Origin: JAEUTH01 sp039931675 | Lineage (GTDB): Bacteria; Bacteroidota; Bacteroidia; AKYH767-A; OLB10 | Assembly (NCBI GenBank): GCA_039931675.1 | Contig: JBDTRM010000044.1 | Location: forward strand, 8,497-72,496 | Direction of reading: 5' to 3' | DNA length: 64,000 nt | Shown: piece by piece, positions 52,101 to 59,638 of the stretch | Position numbering within the stretch: position 1 is the first letter of the stretch | Layout: the number at the start of each line of letters is the position of its first letter | Notes under the pieces: generated by a model | The model's input: only the letters and a program-made list of their open reading frames with translations | Told to the model about the DNA's origin: nothing | Database searches by the model: none | Translations under genes and position numbers: made by a program

Positions 52101-52148
52101 TGCGAGGAACGAAGCCCGACCGAACGGAACGGGCGGGCAATCTGTTGA
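52101..52148. repeat. GAGGAACGAAGC repeat carrying an internal palindrome
   Basis: TGCGAGGAACGAAGC and CAATCTGTT match the inverse of the repeat at 37285-37309, but here they are split by about 22 bases forming a small palindrome (CCCG...CGGG, 52116-52137). It lies between the regulator gene and the small membrane protein. Confidence 0.6.
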
Positions 52149-52174
52149 ATCTTACAACATTCTTAATTTGCAAT

Positions 52175-52378
52175 TTATAGTTTCTGATTCTCGCTTTTGA
52201 TTTCGGAATTTATTCTTTGTTTTCTTCTTACAAATCCGAATGCAAAAGCCAGCAATGCAATGATAAAATATCCAATGGATTCACTTAATGACTTTGTGAT
52301 TAGTTGGAAAATTCCAATTAAAAATGAAATTGAACCAATGGTAAACCACATTATTTCAAGAATTTTTAAAGTCTTCAT
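52175..52378 (-). CDS. Small two-helix membrane protein
   Basis: 67 residues: ILEIMWFTIGSISFLIGIFQLI and IGYFIIALLAFAFGFV form two membrane helices, followed by a basic and polar tail (RRKQRINSEIKSENQKL). The clean ATG, hydrophobic pattern and positive-inside tail favour a real gene. No family known to me. Two palindromes (52415-52445) stand 37-67 bases upstream. Confidence 0.6.
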   Translation of the reverse strand: MKTLKILEIMWFTIGSISFLIGIFQLITKSLSESIGYFIIALLAFAFGFVRRKQRINSEIKSENQKL

Positions 52379-52414
52379 ATCTTGATTTACGATTTATGAT
52401 TCATCCATAGTAAT

Positions 52415-52445
52415 GTGTCTGACACCCGAAAAAGGTGTCTGACAC
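52415..52445. repeat. Pair of GTGTCTGACAC palindromes 20 bp apart
   Basis: GTGTCTGACAC at 52415-52425 and again at 52435-52445, 20 bases start to start (about two helical turns). It sits upstream of the small membrane protein gene and downstream of lptC. Operator-like in spacing, but it could be just another small palindromic repeat. Confidence 0.65.
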
Positions 52446-52487
52446 AATCCAATTTCCAATTTTCAATTTTCCAATTTCAACTTATAA

Positions 52488-53051
52488 TTATTTCAAACTG
52501 TCTTCTTTATTTATTGTAATATTTCCTTTAGGATGAAGTATTTTATATTTTGTAAAATCCTGGTTGGCTTCTAAACCTTCGCCCATAATAACTTCGGTAG
52601 AAGTAGTAATTTTTACAAATGCATCTGAGGTATATTTACCAGTTCTTTCATCATAAGTTAATTGCTCGGTATTGAGCTGATCTCCCTTTGCATTCCGCAC
52701 TACCACATCATTACGGGCTTCCAGCGTTTTTTTCAATTCATCCCTTATTGCGTATTTAGCAGTAAGGGTGCTTGTTTCTTTCGCCTCATTATCATAAAAA
52801 AACATTTTAACTCCTTTTGGCAATTCAGTATGTGGCTGTTTTTCATAATAGCGAAGCATGACAGGGGTTTGCAATCTTGCTTTTATATGTGCTGAATCGC
52901 TGTAAACTATTTCAAGACCGTTAACCGTTTCGGTAGGTTCATTATTTACCTTAGTAATACGATTAATCTCGCCCTCATCATTTTTGCATGATAAAATTAC
53001 CAGGCAAAGCAGTGTAAAAAGTGTTAATCCAATGTATTTTAAAAAATGCAT
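52488..53051 (-). CDS. lptC: LPS export protein LptC
   Basis: 187 residues from the ATG at 53051. An ATG 8 codons upstream is in frame, but this start leads directly into the membrane/lipobox segment (YIGLTLFTLLCLVILSC). The body matches the Bacteroidota form of LptC: NGLEIVYSDSAHIKARLQTPVMLRYYEKQPHTELPKGVKMFFYD, VVVRNAKGDQLNTEQLTYDERTGKYTSDAFVKI. LptC links the inner-membrane LptBFG transporter to the LptA bridge in lipopolysaccharide export. Here it may be lipid-anchored, which is usual in this phylum. It follows the coaX and barrel-protein genes on the same strand, a conserved neighbourhood. Confidence 0.85.
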   Translation of the reverse strand: MHFLKYIGLTLFTLLCLVILSCKNDEGEINRITKVNNEPTETVNGLEIVYSDSAHIKARLQTPVMLRYYEKQPHTELPKGVKMFFYDNEAKETSTLTAKYAIRDELKKTLEARNDVVVRNAKGDQLNTEQLTYDERTGKYTSDAFVKITTSTEVIMGEGLEANQDFTKYKILHPKGNITINKEDSLK

Positions 53052-53162
53052 TTTATAGGGTGAATGAAAGAACAAAAGTAACAGAAGGAATTTAACAGTA
53101 AAAGCTAAGCGTTGCGATAAGCAATTTCAAAAAGAAGACTTGTGAGAAACAGCCTGCTATCA

Positions 53163-54587
53163 TCAATCATATTTTCTTTTGATAAACCATTGCTCAGTAA
53201 TATTGAGGCCAAGATTAATTCGGAAATATTGCTCCTTAAGCAAATGATTATCTGTGGTGCCCCGCTGACCCAACTCAAAACTTACATTCATTCGTGAAAA
53301 ATAATTTCCGAAAGCTGCCGTAACATTGTCTTTGCGGATAGGTATCCCAAACCCGAATGTAAAAGCAAATTCATTGATGGGCGTATTTCTCAGGTTGAGT
53401 TGTGTTTGCGTATATCGAAAACCGGCCCGATAGGTTACTCTTTGAAAGAAATTGATTGAATTAAATTTGGGAGTAAGTTCGCCACCGAATGAAAGCTTAA
53501 AAGAATTTTTTAACGAATCCTGAACATCACTCTGAATATATTTGCTCCATTGCTGAAAAGTAGCATCAGCTCCTATAAGCCAGTGGTAATGATCCTGCAA
53601 TGAAATTCCCAACGCGATGTAAGAGGGCAGATTCACATCGTTTTTCAGGTTAGGCTGGTATAGCAAGGTGTCTTTTGGCAATTGCGTGCTCGCAAATTTT
53701 TTATAAGTATAACTTAAAATTTCATCAGTTTCGGTAACATGGTCTGAGTAAGTTCCGGTTACACCGATATTCAAACGAAGCCAGCGTGAAGCTTTCAACC
53801 GCTTTTTTTCCATTGATGATAATTCACGGGGCAGATTATCATCGGTAATTTTTATAGTGTCGCCTACAGCAGTTATGCTGTCGCGAACTGTGTAACGCTT
53901 AAAGTCTTTTTTATGGATATAAAAAAGCGAATCAGTTTTAAACAATCCTCCAAAATCAAAATTGAGTGTTCCGTAAGTTGAGCTTACTTTATAGGCGCTG
54001 CTATAAAATCCCTGTTCAATAAACTCAGTGTTTCGTGTTTTATTGATGGTGCCAAACAGGTAAGAAGTGTTGAAGCCAAGCGATAAGTTTCGGGTAATAT
54101 GAAAACCGTTGCCAAAATATAACCTGTTCAATCCACCCTGGCCTGTAAACAAATTTTTATATGATACCGTGTCGGAAATAGTACCTGTAGTTTGAATATT
54201 GTAACCGGTTGTACTATATGGAATGATTCCGGCACTACCTCCCCATTTTTTATAGATAATGGGAAACCCGATGGCAATGTAACTTAAACCACCATTGTAT
54301 CTTTTGCCGGTGGCATCATCAATCTTATAGCGGCTGCGTTCGCCACGTACAGCCATATCAAATACCGTTAACCGCAATGCTGCATAGCTTGCTGCATTAT
54401 TAAAATTAAGCGACAGCGAATCGTTTTGTGCAATACTGAAACCGCCCATAGCCAACTGAGAAGTAAAGCCGCTGTATTGAATATCGCCCAGGCCGTATCT
54501 CGAATAAGGTGACTGAGAACCTGACTGCGAAAACGAGTAAGAGAAAGAAAAAAGCAGTAACAGAATTAAGCGAAATCGTTTATTCAT
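53163..54587 (-). CDS. Outer-membrane beta-barrel protein of the coaX-lptC neighbourhood
   Basis: 474 residues with a signal peptide (MNKRFRLILLLLFSFSYSFSQ). The mature start SGSQSPYSRYGLGDIQYSGFTSQLAMGGFSIAQND and FNNAASYAALRLTVFD resembles OmpP1/FadL-type N-termini. Repeating amphipathic strands such as GGLNRLYFGNGFHITRNLSLGFNTSYLFG and FTFGFGIPIRKDNVTAAFGNYFSRMNVSFELG indicate a barrel. Its start overlaps the coaX stop by one base, so it is translationally coupled to pantothenate kinase. Ligand unknown. Confidence 0.8.
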   Translation of the reverse strand: MNKRFRLILLLLFSFSYSFSQSGSQSPYSRYGLGDIQYSGFTSQLAMGGFSIAQNDSLSLNFNNAASYAALRLTVFDMAVRGERSRYKIDDATGKRYNGGLSYIAIGFPIIYKKWGGSAGIIPYSTTGYNIQTTGTISDTVSYKNLFTGQGGLNRLYFGNGFHITRNLSLGFNTSYLFGTINKTRNTEFIEQGFYSSAYKVSSTYGTLNFDFGGLFKTDSLFYIHKKDFKRYTVRDSITAVGDTIKITDDNLPRELSSMEKKRLKASRWLRLNIGVTGTYSDHVTETDEILSYTYKKFASTQLPKDTLLYQPNLKNDVNLPSYIALGISLQDHYHWLIGADATFQQWSKYIQSDVQDSLKNSFKLSFGGELTPKFNSINFFQRVTYRAGFRYTQTQLNLRNTPINEFAFTFGFGIPIRKDNVTAAFGNYFSRMNVSFELGQRGTTDNHLLKEQYFRINLGLNITEQWFIKRKYD

Positions 54588-55357
54588 CAGGTATTGTATT
54601 CAAGTATGTAATGAAGCCCTTTGAGGGTTAAAAAAGGGTCGGCAAAGATGCTTTTTTTTAAATGTTCCACAAACAAACGCCAATCGCCTCCTGTTAGTAT
54701 AATGTTAAGGCCGGGAAATAATTCTTCGTATTGCGAAACGGTTTCAAGCACTTCGTTGATCATGCCTTGTTGAACTCCACTGCGTATAGAGTCTTCGGTA
54801 GTTTGCCCTATCAGCTTTGCTGATTTTTTTGGTTGGATAAGTGGCAGCCGGCCTGTGTATTCATGCAATGCTTTAAAACGCATCAACAATCCGGGCGCAA
54901 TTGAACCACCATAATAATTACTTTTTTCGTCAACAAAATCAAATTTCAAACAGGTTCCTGCATCAATGATTAAAACATTTTTATTGGGGAATAAATTTGC
55001 TGCTGCTGCTGCATTTGCTATCCTGTCGCGACCGAGTGTGGCTGGAGTTTTATATAAATTTTTAAATGGGAGCAGGAGGGGGGAAGTGGTAGTGGTAGTG
55101 GTAGTGGTAGTGGTAGCAGAAGTAGCAGTGGCTGAAAGATTAATTGTTCTGAATTTTTTTTCAATAAAATTCTCAAGCTTTTGCGAATCACTTCTAACCG
55201 AAGAAATAATAACAGATTCAATTGTAACGGAAGAAATAATTTTTTGAAATTCTTTTTGTGAGATCAATCCATCAATTACAATATGTTTCTTCAATTTCGA
55301 TTTATTGAAGATGCCAATTTTAGTTGACGTGTTGCCGAGATCAATTACAAGTTTCAT
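54587..55357 (-). CDS. coaX: Type III pantothenate kinase
   Basis: 256 residues. The ASKHA-fold motifs of CoaX are present: phosphate loop MKLVIDLGNTSTKIG, GRDRIANAAAA, the catalytic-Asp line VLIIDAGTCLKFDFVDE, YYGGSIAPGLLMRF and ILTGGDW. It phosphorylates pantothenate, the first step of coenzyme A synthesis. Residues ~76-92 are a low-complexity Ala/Ser/Thr tract with ten threonines in a row, coded by five GTGGTA units. Homologs have only a short loop there, so this is an in-frame microsatellite insertion. It lies between the N-terminal lobe and the PFKNLYKTPATLGRDR substrate region, probably as a surface loop. Confidence 0.9.
   Translation of the reverse strand: MKLVIDLGNTSTKIGIFNKSKLKKHIVIDGLISQKEFQKIISSVTIESVIISSVRSDSQKLENFIEKKFRTINLSATATSATTTTTTTTTTSPLLLPFKNLYKTPATLGRDRIANAAAAANLFPNKNVLIIDAGTCLKFDFVDEKSNYYGGSIAPGLLMRFKALHEYTGRLPLIQPKKSAKLIGQTTEDSIRSGVQQGMINEVLETVSQYEELFPGLNIILTGGDWRLFVEHLKKSIFADPFLTLKGLHYILEYNT
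55086..55115. repeat. Hexanucleotide microsatellite (GTGGTA)5 in coaX
   Basis: Five perfect GTGGTA units encode part of the poly-threonine tract of pantothenate kinase. Unit changes would alter length by two residues without shifting the frame. Confidence 0.9.
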
Positions 55358-55361
55358 TTTT

Positions 55362-55369
55362 CAAAGATA
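55362..55369 (-). promoter_or_regulatory. TAnnTTTG box of coaX
   Basis: TATCTTTG on the minus strand ends 5 bases before the coaX ATG. If transcription starts about 5-7 bases downstream of the box, as is usual, the message has almost no leader. No clear TTG is seen at the right distance. Confidence 0.45.
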
Positions 55370-55393
55370 ATGGCGAATATCTAAATAAAAGGC

Positions 55394-55430
55394 GATTAGC
55401 TTTTAGCCTTTAGCCATTGGCTATTAGCCA
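55394..55430. repeat. AGCCATTGGCTATTAGCC-type dispersed repeat, copy 1
   Basis: A run of AGCTTTTAGCC, TTTAGCC and ATTGGCTATTAGCCA words. An inverted relative lies at 60841-60876 (CCAATAGCCAAAGGCTAAAA). Pyrimidine-rich TTTCCCTAT units follow up to about 55500. Confidence 0.55.
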
Positions 55431-55525
55431 TACATTATTTCTGTATTTATATATTTCTACATTTCCCTATTCCCATATTTCCCTATTTCCTTATTTCCAA
55501 ATCTCCCAATTCCCAATCCCCATCC

Positions 55526-55555
55526 TTGCATTGTATATATTAAAAACTATTTTTG
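55526..55555 (+). promoter_or_regulatory. Promoter of tRNA-Phe
   Basis: TTG at 55526-55528, exactly 19 bases of spacer, then TATTTTTG at 55548-55555. A perfect match to the Bacteroidota consensus, 25 bases before the tRNA. Confidence 0.8.
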
Positions 55556-55579
55556 CGCCCTCAAAATTTAAATCCTGCT

Positions 55580-55652
55580 GGTACCTTAGCTCAGTTGGTA
55601 GAGCAAAGGACTGAAAATCCTTGTGTCCCTGGTTCGATTCCTGGAGGTACCA
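55580..55652 (+). tRNA. tRNA-Phe (GAA)
   Basis: 73 bases with acceptor GGTACCT/AGGTACC, D arm GCTC-AGTTGGTA-GAGC, anticodon stem AAGGA/TCCTT around CTGAAAA (anticodon GAA), T arm CCTGG-TTCGATT-CCTGG, and discriminator A. No CCA is encoded. A strong promoter precedes it and a terminator follows within 15 bases. Confidence 0.96.
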
Positions 55653-55666
55653 CATAATAAAATCTG

Positions 55667-55706
55667 AAACCCCTGTAAACATATTGTTTGCAGGGGTTTT
55701 GTTTTT
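55667..55706 (+). terminator. Terminator of tRNA-Phe
   Basis: AAACCCCTGTAAAC (55667-55680) pairs with GTTTGCAGGGGTTT (55686-55699) with one mismatch, followed by T-rich sequence (TGTTTTT). Confidence 0.85.
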
Positions 55707-55817
55707 GTTGGTACAACATCATTACTTTTGAAAAATTATTCCTTCGCGCACCCTGACCCTAAAGGGCACAGCCGCACAAAGAAATCGTACATTGTACATT
55801 GTAAATCGTAACTCAAA

Positions 55818-56777
55818 ATGCGTAAAACAAAAGCGCTTCTTACAATATTAGTTATTTATGTAGTAATGCAGTTTTGCTGGTGGGCTTACATGTTGGTTGA
55901 TTTGAACAAAGAAGTTTTTCAACATAAGATTGAGCTTACAAAAATACAGGTAAATGCCGGCAATGCGCAGCAGAGCGCATTAAGGGATTTAGATAAAAAA
56001 CTCCATTCGCGTTTTTGGATGGTTGCAGGCGAAGGCGCTGTATTCCTCATTTTGCTTATATTTTCAATACAAAGATTGCTGGTGGCTTATAATAAGGAAA
56101 TGGAGCTGGCAAGGCAGCAGAAAAATTTTCTTTTATCCATAACGCATGAATTCAAATCACCATTGGCTGCTGTGAAATTAAACATGCAAACCATGCAGCG
56201 GCATAAGCTCGAATCGGATAAAGAAAAAATGATCATCAGTTCAACTATACAGGAAGCCGATCGTCTTAATAAATTAGTTGAAAATGCGTTGATGGCAGCA
56301 CAAATTGAAACGCATACTTACCAGCTTGCAAAGGAGAAATTTGATTTTTCAGAATGTATAGCAACCAATTTGCAAAACCGCGCGGTTACATTGGAAAGAA
56401 CCCATATAGTAACTGATATTGATAAAGATATTTACATCACAGGTGATTGCACTGCTGCTACTTCAATACTTCTGAACTTAATTGAAAATGCCGAAAAGTA
56501 TTCAGGCGATCATCCTGAAATTAAAGTTTCGCTAAAGCAAAAAAATAAAGAAGTTATACTTACGGTTTCCGATAATGGCATTGGTATTGCCGATGAAGAG
56601 AAGGGAAAAATATTTGAAAAGTTTTATCGTGTGGGCAATGAAGATACCCGCAATTCAAAAGGAACTGGGCTTGGTTTGTATATTGTAAAACAGTTGGTAG
56701 ATATGCATCATGCAAAAATAAGCGTACTGGATAATGCGCCAAAGGGAACTATATTCCAGGTAACATTTACAACTTAA
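55818..56777 (+). CDS. Membrane sensor histidine kinase (orphan)
   Basis: 319 residues. Two membrane helices (KALLTILVIYVVMQFCWWAYMLV and WMVAGEGAVFLILLIFSIQRLL) flank a short ~45-residue periplasmic loop. The cytoplasmic part has the HisKA box LLSITHEFKSPLAAVKLNMQTM with the phospho-acceptor His, and an HATPase domain (LLNLIENAEKY, DNGIGIADEEKGKIFEKFYRVG, GTGLGLYIVKQLV). With almost no external sensing domain it may sense the membrane or a partner protein. No regulator gene is adjacent. It lies 12 bases upstream of gpmI, so the two may share a transcript. Confidence 0.9.
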   Translation: MRKTKALLTILVIYVVMQFCWWAYMLVDLNKEVFQHKIELTKIQVNAGNAQQSALRDLDKKLHSRFWMVAGEGAVFLILLIFSIQRLLVAYNKEMELARQQKNFLLSITHEFKSPLAAVKLNMQTMQRHKLESDKEKMIISSTIQEADRLNKLVENALMAAQIETHTYQLAKEKFDFSECIATNLQNRAVTLERTHIVTDIDKDIYITGDCTAATSILLNLIENAEKYSGDHPEIKVSLKQKNKEVILTVSDNGIGIADEEKGKIFEKFYRVGNEDTRNSKGTGLGLYIVKQLVDMHHAKISVLDNAPKGTIFQVTFTT

Positions 56778-56789
56778 AATGAAAAAAAT

Positions 56790-58316
56790 ATGTCAAAAAA
56801 ACTTGCACTGCTGATTTTAGATGGATGGGGCGAAGCGCCAAAAATAAAATCTAATGCTATTGCCAATTCGAAAACCCCTTTTGTTGATTCGCTCTATAAA
56901 AATTATCCTCATGCGCAGTTGCTTACAAGTGGTGAGAACGTTGGTTTGCCCGATGGACAAATGGGAAATTCAGAAGTGGGTCACATGAACATTGGTGCAG
57001 GACGCATTGTATGGCAGGAGTTAGCGCACATCAACAGCGAAATCCGCGATCACAAAATTGATAAGAATAAAACCTTGCTTGATGCATTTGCTTACGCAAA
57101 ACAAAATAACAAGCCTTTGCATTTTATTGGTTTGGTTAGTGATGGCGGAGTTCATTCACATATCAATCATTTAAAACGGTTGTGTGAACTTGCCGAAGAA
57201 AACGGTGTTGCAAATGTTTTTGTTCATGCTTTTACTGATGGCCGCGATACTGATCCGAAAAGCGGGTTGGGTTATATAAAAGAATTGCAACAGCATTTTG
57301 CAGATAAAAAACTAAACACAAAAATTGCAACTGTATGCGGGCGTTATTATGCAATGGACCGTGATAAGCGCTGGGAGCGGGTTAAGCTTGCTTACGATAT
57401 GCTGGTTCATGCAAAGGGTAATCATTTTGATAATGCGATTGAAGCAATCGAAAGTTCGTATAGTGAAGGTGTGACTGATGAGTTTATTAAACCTGTTGTG
57501 ATTACTGATGAAAAAAATCAGCCACTCACTGCAATAGAAAAAAATGATTGCGTGATTTGTTTCAACTTTCGCACCGACCGTTGCCGCGAAATAACAACAG
57601 TGCTTACGCAAAAAAATATGCCCGATTTTGAAATGAAAATATTACCGCTCTATTATGTTACCATGACGAGATATGATGAAACTTTTCAAAATGTGCATGT
57701 GATGTATGAAAAAGATAATCTTGTAAAAACATTGGGTGAGGCTTTATCAGCAGCAGGAAAATCTCAAATAAGAATTGCAGAAACAGAAAAATATCCTCAC
57801 GTAACTTTTTTCTTCAGCGGAGGAAGAGAAGCCGTTTTTGAAAAAGAAAACCGCATCATGATTCCATCACCAAAAGTTGCAACGTATGATTTGAAACCAA
57901 GCATGAGTGCTATAGAAGTAAAGGATGCAGTAGTTGCAGAAATTAATAAAGGCGATGCTGATTTTATATGCCTAAACTTTGCAAACGCTGATATGGTGGG
58001 ACATACAGGCGTTTATACTGCAGTAGTTGAAGCCGTTGAAACAGTGGATAAATGCGCGGGCGAGGTTGTAACAGCCGGATTAAAAAATGGTTACTCTTTC
58101 ATCATCATTGCCGATCATGGCAATGCCGATTATATGATCAATGATGATGGATCGCCAAACACTGCACATTCTTTAAATCCTGTCCCCATTTTTGTAATTG
58201 ACAGCGATGTAAAAAAAGTAGAAAACGGAATCTTAGCTGATGTTTCTCCCACCATTTTAAAAATAATGAATGTGGAAATTCCAAAAGAAATGACCGGGAA
58301 GGTTTTGGTGAGTTAG
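56790..58316 (+). CDS. gpmI: 2,3-bisphosphoglycerate-independent phosphoglycerate mutase
   Basis: 508 residues, normal length. The alkaline-phosphatase-type catalytic parts are present: LLILDGWGE with the first metal Asp, the nucleophile Ser61 in DGQMGNSEVGHMNIGAGR, DGRDTDPKSGLGY, CGRYYAMDRDKRWERV, and the second metal site ADMVGHTG with IIADHGNAD. It interconverts 3- and 2-phosphoglycerate in glycolysis and gluconeogenesis using two Mn ions. It follows the histidine kinase gene by 12 bases. Its stop codon is within a palindrome shared with the convergent pheS stop. Confidence 0.95.
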   Translation: MSKKLALLILDGWGEAPKIKSNAIANSKTPFVDSLYKNYPHAQLLTSGENVGLPDGQMGNSEVGHMNIGAGRIVWQELAHINSEIRDHKIDKNKTLLDAFAYAKQNNKPLHFIGLVSDGGVHSHINHLKRLCELAEENGVANVFVHAFTDGRDTDPKSGLGYIKELQQHFADKKLNTKIATVCGRYYAMDRDKRWERVKLAYDMLVHAKGNHFDNAIEAIESSYSEGVTDEFIKPVVITDEKNQPLTAIEKNDCVICFNFRTDRCREITTVLTQKNMPDFEMKILPLYYVTMTRYDETFQNVHVMYEKDNLVKTLGEALSAAGKSQIRIAETEKYPHVTFFFSGGREAVFEKENRIMIPSPKVATYDLKPSMSAIEVKDAVVAEINKGDADFICLNFANADMVGHTGVYTAVVEAVETVDKCAGEVVTAGLKNGYSFIIIADHGNADYMINDDGSPNTAHSLNPVPIFVIDSDVKKVENGILADVSPTILKIMNVEIPKEMTGKVLVS

Positions 58317-58328
58317 CATGTTAACTCA
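58309..58328. terminator. Palindrome containing the stop codons of gpmI and pheS
   Basis: TGAGTTA (58309-58315), loop GCATGT, TAACTCA (58322-58328). Both stop codons of the convergent genes lie in or at the stem. Weak as a terminator because no T-run follows; overlapping convergent transcripts are likely. Confidence 0.45.
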
Positions 58329-59415
58329 CTCCGGTAAACTGCCTCAAAAACCTAACATCGTTTTCTGAAAAAATGCGAAGATCTTTTACCTGGTATTTTA
58401 ACATGGTAATGCGTTCTATTCCCATGCCGAATGCAAAGCCGGAATATTTTTTACTGTCAATGCCGCAGTTTTCTAATACAGCAGGGTCAACCATGCCGCA
58501 GCCCATTATCTCTACCCAGCCGGTGTATTTACAAATGTTGCAGCCTTTGCCTCCGCATATAAAACACGTTACATCCATTTCGGCACTTGGTTCGGTGAAT
58601 GGAAAATAAGATGCACGCAAACGTATTTTGCTATCGGCACCAAACATTTCCTGTGCAAAATATAATAGTGTTTGTTTCAGATCAGCGAATGAAACTCCTT
58701 CGTCCACATACAAGCCTTCCACCTGGTGAAAGAAGCAATGTGCGCGCGCACTTACAGCTTCATTGCGATAAACACGCCCCGGGGAAATAGTTCTTATTGG
58801 AGGTTTGGTACTTTCCATCACGCGCACCTGCACGGATGAAGTGTGTGTGCGTAAAGCATAAGCCCCTTTTTCATCTGTGGAGGAAAATACTGCGCGACTA
58901 TCTCCCTCTCCTTCGGAGAGGGTCGGGGTGAGGTCTTTCTTCGAACCTGCAATAAAAAAAGTATCCTGCATATCTCTTGCCGGATGATTTTCAGGAAAAT
59001 TCAGTGCTGAGAAATTATGCCAGTCATCTTCAATCTCAGGTCCTTCGCTAATGGTGTAGCCTATTCGCTGAAAAATATTTTCTATTTGATTTCTTGTAAT
59101 AGTAAGCGGATGCAGGCTGCCGAGTTCAATTGGTTCACCCGGTAAAGTGAGATCGGTATCCAAATCGGCATTCACCACATCATCAAACTTCTCTTTCCAC
59201 TCACCAAGTTTTTCTTCGGCTTTGTTTTTTAATTCATTTACAACCTGCCCGAAATCTTTACGCAATGTTGGATCAATTGTTTTCATCTGTGCAAACAAAT
59301 CGGTAAGCACACCTTTTTTGCCTAAAAATTTTATCCTGAAATTTTCTAACTGCTCTTTGGCTTCAGGCTTAAAACTTTTAATTTCATCTAACCATGCATC
59401 AATTCGCTCGCGCAT
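58321..59415 (-). CDS. pheS: Phenylalanine--tRNA ligase alpha subunit with an inserted repeat-coded loop
   Basis: 364 residues. An N-terminal coiled coil is followed by the class II catalytic core: motif 1 region HPLTITRNQIENIFQRIGY, EIEDDWHNFSALNFPENHPARDMQDTFF, motif 2 RTHTSSVQVRVME ... ISPGRVYRNEAVSARAHCFFHQVEGLYVD, and motif 3 GFAFGMGIERITML. It charges tRNA-Phe as an alpha2-beta2 enzyme with PheT, which is not in the window. Residues ~156-186 (SKKDLTPTLSEGEGDSRAVF and on) are extra: family members pass from DTFFI to LLRTHTSS in ~7 residues. The extra part contains a palindromic repeat translated as LTPTLSEGEG. The enzyme is essential, so the loop must be tolerated. Confidence 0.93.
   Translation of the reverse strand: MRERIDAWLDEIKSFKPEAKEQLENFRIKFLGKKGVLTDLFAQMKTIDPTLRKDFGQVVNELKNKAEEKLGEWKEKFDDVVNADLDTDLTLPGEPIELGSLHPLTITRNQIENIFQRIGYTISEGPEIEDDWHNFSALNFPENHPARDMQDTFFIAGSKKDLTPTLSEGEGDSRAVFSSTDEKGAYALRTHTSSVQVRVMESTKPPIRTISPGRVYRNEAVSARAHCFFHQVEGLYVDEGVSFADLKQTLLYFAQEMFGADSKIRLRASYFPFTEPSAEMDVTCFICGGKGCNICKYTGWVEIMGCGMVDPAVLENCGIDSKKYSGFAFGMGIERITMLKYQVKDLRIFSENDVRFLRQFTGVS
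58900..58933. repeat. Palindromic repeat inside pheS
   Basis: CCCTCTCC (58904-58911), loop TTC, GGAGAGGG (58915-58922), then TCGGGGTGAGG. This is a common style of bacterial intergenic repeat, but here it lies in frame inside an essential gene and encodes LTPTLSEGEG. Confidence 0.88.
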
Positions 59416-59453
59416 CTTTTTGGTTTACTGTTTACTGTTTACTATTTGTGTAG

Positions 59454-59581
59454 CGCACGGAGGCACGGAGAAACATGGAGTTGATTTATCTGAAATTTAA
59501 ATGCATACTGCAAAACATTAAGGATTTTAATATTCATTTAAGTACAGTTCACCCCTCCGTGCTTCTCTGTGCCTCCGTGCG
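59454..59581. repeat. 128-bp element with terminal inverted repeats, copy 2 (inverted)
   Basis: Starts CGCACGGAGGCACGG and ends CCTCCGTGCG. Its right end is the exact complement of the left end of copy 1 over 27 bases, and both copies are 128 bp. Located between pheS and the cyclophilin gene. Confidence 0.85.
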
Positions 59582-59638
59582 AACTCCATTTTCTTTGTAT
59601 CGTTATGCCTTTGTATTTACATGCTGTAAACCGTAAGC

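Noticed and set aside
55491..55682. 63-codon minus-strand frame
   Set aside because: Runs across the complement of tRNA-Phe and its terminator.
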